The notes beneath the pieces were generated by a model. The model was given only the letters and a program-made list of their open reading frames with translations, was not told the origin of the DNA and made no database searches. Shown here piece by piece: positions 56,973-64,000 of a stretch of 64,000 nucleotides of DNA. The stretch's first letter is position 1. Each line of letters opens with the position of its first letter. The stretch lies in NCBI GenBank assembly GCA_036872755.1, contig JAVHNS010000001.1, positions 3,534,001 through 3,598,000 of the forward strand, in the 5' to 3' direction. The DNA comes from Orbilia blumenaviensis (Eukaryota > Ascomycota > Orbiliomycetes > Orbiliales > Orbiliaceae). Made by a program: the position numbers and the translations under genes.

Positions 56973-58667
56973 ATGTGCCTCGAAATTGGAAGGCGGGCGC
57001 TACTGCCTCTTGCAGTGGCATTACTATCACAATACGTTAATCTCGCTGTTGGACAAGAAGTCGAAGAGCTGTTCTACATACGAATACACCCTGTTCTACT
57101 ACCCGGACTCGATGCACCATCTGTAACCTTAAGGAATGAGTTTTGGAAGGGGCATACTGCGGTTTATCGTGAGTGCATATCTTAGCCTCTAGTACCCGCT
57201 AACTAATATTCATTTTTTATACTGATCATTTTTAACCTCTTACTCCTCTATTTTCACAAAACAGTCAAAGAAAACTTACTCCAAGGCCAAATACTCGGCC
57301 TGATAGATGCCGGCTACAACCCAGCAGAGACAGCTGACCCACAAGCTTCAAAACTAACCGAAGAAGGACTTGACGATCTCATCAATGGCCGGATACCAAC
57401 CCCAAGGACTCCAGGTCAGCAGGCCGTGGAACTAGATTACTACACGCTAGTCAAATACCGAGATCCTGATAATAGAGAGAATCCATCGAGATTTATACTG
57501 AGGTTTGCGAATGGACATAGATTTGGCTGGATACCATATGTTGGGTTGTGGACGCAGTGGTACGCGGGGAGTGAGCTGTGGATGGAGTCGATGGAGGATT
57601 TGCAGGATCCGGTGTAAGTTTTAGTTTCATACATATCAATTAGGTGGAGTTCTGGTTGGGTGTTTTTTCTAATTTGGCATTGGTTTAGGTTTGTTCAACG
57701 GACTGATGGGTCGATATATATTGATGGTGCGGAGAGCTGGGATAACTTTGGTAAATGGGACCGTATCTCTTTTAAAGATATCAACGGTTTTTTTTTTAAC
57801 TGGTGATTAAACATAAATTTAGTCTGTAGAACCACGTTTATCGATGAGGCGGACGCCGACACCCAGTCCGAATCACAGGGAGGACCACCTCCGGCCGTCT
57901 GGTGGGGGTTTACCAGTCTCCAACGCTCAGTTTGGCAGGCCGGAAAAGTCCCACGACTTAGCAGTACACCGTTTGACTGTATCCCCGTAGCTATTACGCT
58001 TGCTCCGGTATCACCACAGACGAACCAAGTCCCAATAGCACAGGATATCCTCCAACAAGACATCATCGAAGTTGAAGAGGAAACGGACTCCGATTACGGC
58101 CTTGCACCATCAGCCGAAGTCCTTTCCGCCGGTAATGCCAACTACGACGGCACCCCAATCTATTTCAACTTCGAAGAATCAGAACCGTTGAACTCGGACG
58201 TTCTGCAGGGCGGGCAATCGAATTTCTATTCTCACGGTAACACTGCCCAACATCTGTTCGATATCGAAGACGAGTCTGGATCAGACGAAGAATTTAACTA
58301 CGACGCATACATCAACTACGGAAACGGGCTTTCTCCAAGACCGTCTGAACAGGTAGATAACAGCCAGTCAGAGGAGAGGATGCAACCATTAGAATTTCCA
58401 GAATCACCAGCCGCGGCGAACAGGGCGTTAAACCGTGCGAATAGCTTGGCTGCGTTTGAACCTGCGACTGGGCAGACTGCTTGGTTGCAAAACTTCCCAA
58501 GGTTACAGAGTAAGTATCATAGTACTGGCGAGCTTTCGGGTAATGGACCGAATGGAGTGTTTCTGAAGGCCTTGGCGACGAAGAGTGATGAGATACTTGC
58601 GCAGACGCCAGGTGGAGGATCTTTGAAGATTATACCTACAAAGAGTGATGATGTGCTGAGAGACTGA
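56973..58667 (+). CDS. Secreted protein of unknown function, four exons
   Basis: Exons 56973-57168, 57265-57613, 57689-57750 and 57823-58667 (introns 96, 75 and 72 nt, all GT-AG) give 483 aa with the frame conserved throughout. The N-terminus has a signal peptide (RRALLPLAVALLSQYVNLAVG, cleavage expected near residue 27). Residues 30-190 look globular (EEIFY-like beta start, NEFWKGHTAVYLKENLLQGQ, RFILRFANGHRFGWIPYVGL, WTQWYAGSELWMESMEDLQD, DGSIYIDGAESWDNFG). The segment from about 200 to 270 includes PPPAVWWGFTSLQRSVWQAG. The last 200 residues are acidic and disordered. No known enzyme motif is seen. The mix of a Trp-rich folded N-terminal half and a disordered tail suggests an extracellular binding protein, which is an inference. 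Confidence 0.82.
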
Positions 58668-59532
58668 TATTTACGTGAATGTATGTTTGTGTAAATATAA
58701 ATGGAATTGTAATCTGTTTTTATGTTCCTCAAAGTTTGCTTAGCTGATGAGACCGCAATTATGTACTTTAATTGACGGGTCGAGCTGAGACTGAGTGGAA
58801 ATGGAAACTATGAAGGTTTTACATTAACATTTTGCGTTGTCTATTGTTGTATTTTGCACGACTGCAAAATCAGAACTTCTTTGGCTTCACAGCAGGGAGC
58901 ATCTGAAGGGAACGGGGTCTCATTTAAATAGTCTATTAAACGGTCTATAAAAAAGGACCTCTCGATGTGAAGGTGGAGAAGTTTCGCTTATACACATGGG
59001 TATCCCATAGCACCCCACAAGCATAAGTATTGTTATCACGAAAAACCCACACGCGTATAAAAGGACGGACACCAGCGAAGTTTGAATAGGAGTAGGAAAA
59101 AGTCTTCTTTTAGGGAAAAATATACACAAGGTGAAGAGGAGTAGGTTTCAAAGTTAAACATAATAAAGGAAACAAAAAGTTATAAGAAAAGAAGGCAGAG
59201 GAGGAAGGGCGGTGGGTGAAAAAGGTAAGAAAGGAACTTTTTCTAGTAGGCAAAAAAAAAGTACATCCCATCTAAAAAGAGCAAATTAAACATGATTTGA
59301 AAAATGTACTTTTTTTTCGGAAGAGGGTTCTTTAATTTATTTTTCTCAGAGTTCCTCCGAATTCTCCTCTCATATTTCTTTCCAGCTTATGGTTAACATT
59401 AAAACGGCCTCCAAAAGCTTCTATCGTCATTCTGTGAGAACATTCTCCCACAATGCTACCCCTATACCATCATGTGTAGTTGTCAAGGGTGATGGTATAT
59501 ACGTCCCGACAGTGTCTGTGGGATTAGGTTGT
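58668..59532. other. Convergent 3' region
   Basis: An 865-nt spacer between the stop of the secreted protein gene and the stop of the ADP/ATP carrier gene. It is A- and GA-rich (59100-59310) and fits two 3' untranslated regions. No gene was seen. Confidence 0.5.
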
Positions 59533-61360
59533 TTAACCGGAACCACCCTTGTAGGCCTTTCCGAAGAGGAGGAGCTGAACCTGGTCGTAGATGGACAAGA
59601 CACCAGCACCGGCGACACCACGGAGAATGTTGGCACCAGCACCCTTGAAGAGGGACTTGACACCTTCCTTGGCGACAATTTGGTTGAAAGCATCGAAAGA
59701 AGACTTGTACTTGACGGCCTCACCAGATGTCATCATCATACGACGACGAACAGTATCCAATGGGTAAGAAGCAATACCAGCACCAGTTCTATTGAAACTG
59801 TTAGGTCCCGCATATTCGTAGAGTATAAGGTTCTAGGGAAGTAACTTACGTGACACACCAACCGAGAAGGAAGGAGGCAAGGAAAGATCCCTCAAGAGGT
59901 CCAACCAAGACAACTGGCTTGAAGGAGTCGTACATACCGAAGTAGAGACCACGGTAGACGACGATACCAAGAACGGAAGGACCGAAACCACGGTAGAGAC
60001 CACCGATACCGTCAGAAGCAAGAGTCTTCTTGTAGACATCGACGAGACCGTTGAATTGACGGGCACCACCGGTCTTCGCGGACTTGGCGTCGTTGGCGAG
60101 ACGGGTACGGGCGTAGTCGAGAGAGTAGACGAAGAGGAGGGAAGTGGCACCAGCGGCACCACCAGATGCCAAGTTACCGAACATCCACCAGGCGTAACCA
60201 TCACGTTCCTTCTTGTAACCGAACATCTTCTTGAATCGGTCACGGAAAGCAAAGTTCAAGGCCTGGGTTGGGAAATAACGGATGACGTTGGCAGTGTTAC
60301 CACGCCACAGGGCAACAACACCTGCATGGGAGGAGAATGAGTTAGTTCGCGGCCCAAGAAGTGTCTTAAAGCCAGGGCAAGTTGCCTTGGGGGCCATGTC
60401 TATGTAGTTTGACGACGATACTGGTATCCGCCTAAGTAATAACGGCATCGGACAACATAACATGTGACATGACCGCCCAAGGCATATGCGCTTGGATATC
60501 AATCATTTCTTACCTTCGTCAGCTGTTGTCCTTCGGAAGCAGTCAACGATACCAGTGTATCGTCGGTCAAGACGACCAGACTTGATCATTTCATCCTAGA
60601 GATATTGCCAATACGGTTAGCTACCCGACGTGTCGTTGATTTGACCAATGAAAAGCCGTCTACTAGACCGAACTACGACAACCGAGAAAAAAAAAAAAAA
60701 AAAAACTTTCCCAAGCAGCTTATCTCGCAGTATTTCGTCATCAGACTTTCACTGGAGGGGAGCCAGATCCCTTGGACAAAGAATTTTTCTCTACATCTCT
60801 GGTCGCCGTTGTCCGGCTTCGTATATAGGCAATCACTGGTAGGATGAAGAGGGATACTAACCTGATTCTGGACGAGAAGCTTAATACGCTCGATGGGAGC
60901 GGCGGCGGTCTTCGAGACAGCGGCCGAGATACCTCCCACTGTATGATTGAAGACATGTTAGAGATCTGTTTACCATCGGGTAAAAGGAAGTGATAATAGG
61001 ACGACAGTGTGCCTCGGTTTAGTCAAAAGTCCTAATGGCAGTGGCGGTGGCATCGTGGATCTCTCCAAGGACGCTGCACCGCCATTGAGACTAGCTTTGA
61101 GGTGACCGATAACAACTGAGGGCCTGATATCACAATTTTTTCCCTTTGTCATCACAAGCTGGTATGAGTGTTACGTACTGAGGAAATCAACCATGAAACC
61201 CTGAAAAGAAGCATGTTAGTATCCATTGGAACATCGATTGAGGCCATCGTCGAAGGCATTGGTGTTACGACTGCAATGATCGGATGAAAGGCAGGCCTAT
61301 CCGGGAGCCGATAGAGGGGCAGATTAGAGGTGAGATAGCAAGCATACCTGTTGAACCATC
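59533..61360 (-). CDS. AAC: Mitochondrial ADP/ATP carrier
   Basis: Six coding exons, 61349-61360, 61179-61200, 60862-60938, 60514-60595, 59850-60321 and 59533-59788 (introns 148, 240, 266, 192 and 61 nt), give 306 aa. The three mitochondrial-carrier repeats are each marked by Px(D/E)xx(K/R)-type motifs: PIERIK at 26-31, SLDYAR at 131-136 and PLDTVR at 231-236. The nucleotide-exchange signature RRRMMM at 236-241 identifies an adenine nucleotide translocator rather than another carrier. It swaps matrix ATP for cytosolic ADP across the inner membrane. The start MVQQ is given by a 12-nt first coding exon before the conserved [20 protein letters not shown], so the N-terminus is short, as in other fungal carriers. 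Confidence 0.96.
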
Positions 61361-62888
61361 GTGAACAAATGCTCAGCGAACCGAGACTGTGTGAACTGAA
61401 GATGAGAAAGAAAGAAGGGATGGGACACGAACGGCCGGATGCACGTGTGTCTATGAGTGGAGAGTGATGAAGAGAGTCTATGAAGGAGCCGGTGGGAGGG
61501 AGGGAAAAGAGGGAAGAGTTTAAAAGGAAGTGTGTGTTTGTGAGTGAAAAAAATTTGTATGTCCGAAAAGAAGCTGCTTCTAAAAAGGGGACGGCAAACA
61601 CCACCACACAAAATTCCACGGCGGCCAGGCTTCACGGGCAAAAAAAGTCGCTCCTCTGAGAAAAATTCTGTTCCAGGTCAGATTGCTACGGCAATCGATG
61701 TGAGCTAGGCACAGAGGTACATAGGCAGGCCGGTACGGGCTAGCTGAAGTTGGCAATGGACGCCAGGATTCGGGATCGAAGGTGTCCAGGTCTCGGGCAG
61801 GGCTCCGCTCAGTCTGGGCTGGACGGTACGTCTTGTGCTGTGCTGAGACCTAGCCAGCCGATAAGCAGCCATTTCCATAAAATAAAATTTCTCATCCCGA
61901 AGATACATGTTGTTAACTCAACCCCACGGCCGGGCTAAATTGGAGGGTCCAATTTTCCGTGAATGCGAAAGCTGCTTTGCCATACATCCGCGAGACCTCA
62001 GTCCGATACCCAGCGGATGAGGCAGATAGCCGGTTTCGAAATACCATAGTTTCCTCTGTGGTATGCTTGGTACCATACGTACTGTGTAGATACCTCTGTA
62101 TGCTCCAGAATGTTCGGTGTATACGAATGCCAATCGGTTCACTCGAATCGAATCGATCCCTTGCCGCACAGTAGGTATCCCATGTCTGTATGTACCCGTT
62201 GTGTACATGTACCTGTCTGTAAACACTACTATACCACGACAGATACAAAAGTCCCTGCACACGTCTCACGATCTCACCTTGTCAAGCGCCAAATCGTAGG
62301 CTGGCTATTGTTGTTACTAAGGCACTCTTTTTTTTTTTTTTTTCCAGTTTGCCCTCATTTGCATTTTCGGCAGCTGGGAGAGTTTCGCTGCGGCCAACTA
62401 GCCCATTTCTCTGACAATTCCGCCGAAAAAGTACCCGGTCTTTCCCGAAGTCCGGCACACCTGTTTCGCCTAGTCTCGGTCGGCTTGCTCGTTTAGCTTG
62501 GAATGGCACCTTCGACGCAAAGCAATTGTTATGTTGTGATATCAACTTGAGAGCCTGTCCTTATGTTCGGATACCGATGGTATGCATCTCTTTCGCGGCA
62601 CTACCTCGCCTGACAGAAGCCTAACACGGGGGTCGGTCACCTAACCATTTAGATTGTTTGGGACTCGGAGAGGGGTGCATCTTTCCGTAACGAGGAACCG
62701 TCAACGACATCTACGTCTTCGGCTCCTCCGTACTCGGATCACAGATAGACATTATATCGTCGAACATACGGGACATAGTATTTACGGTCGGACGCTGGAT
62801 GGGGAGGTAATTATATTTAACTGCTGTATCGCTATGATGCCACGGGTGTTCATTCGATTGTCTTCTGTATCTCCAAGCGGGATATCCA
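61361..62888. other. Intergenic region upstream of the ADP/ATP carrier
   Basis: About 1.5 kb. The part adjacent to 61360 is the promoter and GA/CT-rich leader of the carrier. The middle has a run of about 16 T near 62328. The right part is the 3' end of ARPC5. Overlapping short frames on both strands near 61900-62300 have no support. Confidence 0.5.
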
Positions 62889-63727
62889 TCATACAGTTCT
62901 TCTATCGGTCATCACCCGAACTATCGAGCCTAGTCCAGCTATCTCGACAACCTATGGCGCATAATTTTAGTATGATCTCCAATGCCTCTGTTTTGGTAAT
63001 ATTCGGGTATCCTACCTTCTCATGCCACGAGAGCAGTACGCTCATTCCACCGCTGGCTCCTCCAGAACCAACCTGAGGAGCGTCTTTCTTTGCCATTCCT
63101 TTGTACCTATTTTAATCGCACAGAGACACACGCAAGCCCAAACAGTCAGCCGTGTTTTCCACCCTAATAGTATAAAACAGCCGCCAAAAGTCTCTAGCCG
63201 ACGTACAGATACTTCATGAGGGTATCCAGAAGCTCGCTTCCAGCTTCCGAAGACGAGTATATCGTGTTCAATGTGGTTGACATCTCGGATTGTTTGATCG
63301 ATCCCAGAATTTCGACAATTGTAGTGCAGTGCAGGTCCTAAAGGAGTAGATCCAGGCCCCTTCCCGTCAGCATCCGTTTTCCATGTAGCAGCATATTTCC
63401 CACATTTTAGAGTCCATTTATAGCTCCCCAAGGTATCTCAAGCTCAAGCTCCAAGTTCTGTGTGGGTTGCTTGCTTTTGTAGCCTTTAGAAGTTGAATGG
63501 AGTACCTTTCCAGCATCATCGGCACCGTAAGGCACATTCTCCAGAGCTATCCGTAATGCCTCCGAGTTTTCGCCTCGCTGTAATAAACCTCTGCATTGCT
63601 GGCTGAGTTGTTGTATGGTAGATGCCGAGACGGGTTCGAACGGTGGGGAGAGCAATTCGGCGGGGTATTGGAGCTCAGGATCGAGTGCGTCTACGTCAAT
63701 GAGACGCCAGTTCTGGTTGGCAGCCAT
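62889..63727 (-). CDS. ARPC5: Actin-related protein 2/3 complex subunit 5 (p16)
   Basis: Four exons, 63506-63727, 63207-63337, 63016-63106 and 62889-62951 (introns 168, 100 and 64 nt), give 168 aa. The order of conserved blocks is that of ARPC5: NWRLIDVDALDPE at the start, ALRIALENVPYGADDAGK before the first junction, TIVEILGSIKQSEM and SELLDTLMKYLYKGM, then SGGMSVLLSWHEKVVEIAGL and the terminal GSIVRVMTDRRTV. The subunit is part of the seven-protein Arp2/3 complex that nucleates branched actin for endocytic patches. The yeast equivalent is Arc15. All junctions are GT-AG and the phases (0, 2, 0) close exactly. Confidence 0.96.
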
Positions 63728-64000
63728 GGTGTAGAAACGATACGCGGTGTTCTTTTTTTTTCGGAGGTATAAGGCGCGAGAGAGAGAAAGAATCTAGAGG
63801 AGAGGTTGATGTATCCTCGAGGCAGTTCCGTGATATCTCTCGAGAGCAAGTACCTCGTGTGTGGAGTGATACGGCTGCAGGCTGACGAGGTGTTGCTGCC
63901 TCCGAGGGTGTTTGTTCCCAGGCCTACTTGGCCACAGCGCACATTCCAGCACTGCCTAAAATGCACCACCAAGACCGGCCCAAGCAGGGTACGTAAGGTG
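63728..64000. promoter_or_regulatory. ARPC5 upstream region
   Basis: The 273 nt between the ARPC5 start and the window edge hold its promoter and leader, with an A-run on the minus strand near 63752. Nothing else was recognised. Confidence 0.4.

Overview
This is nuclear DNA of a filamentous ascomycete (Pezizomycotina). The genes carry short spliceosomal introns (60 to 270 nt) with GTANGT-like donors, CTNAC/CTNAT branch sites and pyrimidine tracts. Fungus-specific families are present (DUF2985, DUF3074), no bacterial operon structure or RBS is seen, and the intergenic DNA is rich in poly-A/T tracts and microsatellites. Order and genus cannot be fixed from the sequence alone. Many genes are multi-exon, so I rebuilt them by hand-splicing. 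For the ten multi-exon models that are complete in the window, the joined frame closes exactly.

Layout, left to right. 1-6.9 kb: a truncated membrane-protein gene (-), a signal-anchored acidic repeat protein (-), a 2-kb gap, and a DUF2985 membrane protein (-) divergent from the SEN15 tRNA-splicing endonuclease subunit (+). 7.4-22.3 kb: mostly gene-poor. It holds one clear gene, a 447-aa coiled-coil protein with CxC/CxCGHH motifs, flanked by gaps of 6.5 and 7.1 kb. 22.3-23.2 kb: a two-exon Yippee gene (-) with an unusual 118-codon open frame in the same frame just after its stop. 23.2-26.7 kb: gene-free, with a dense microsatellite cluster.

26.7-33.1 kb is a ribosome-related block: RPS3 (-) and KRI1 (+) share a 391-nt promoter, then a proline/threonine-rich protein (-) and RPS7 (+) share a 585-nt promoter. 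Both promoters carry GCCCTAATC (telobox-like) and CACGTG. 35.3-58.7 kb: six plus-strand genes with long spacers. They are a type II membrane protein with SGDI-type beta repeats, a small secreted protein with a Kex2-like site, a myotubularin-family phosphoinositide phosphatase (YMR1-like), a DUF3074/START-like protein with a coiled-coil tail, a 1386-aa protein with a two-helix membrane hairpin and an enormous charged helix, and a four-exon secreted protein. 59.5-63.7 kb: the mitochondrial ADP/ATP carrier (-, six coding exons) and the Arp2/3 subunit ARPC5 (-, four exons).

Most identifiable genes are housekeeping genes (tRNA splicing, ribosome, energy exchange, actin nucleation, phosphoinositide turnover). 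There is no secondary-metabolite cluster, transposase, viral gene, CRISPR array or confident tRNA/rRNA. The least explained items are the open frame behind the Yippee stop, the giant coiled-coil membrane protein, the acidic GEGKGE repeat protein and the two long gene-poor blocks.
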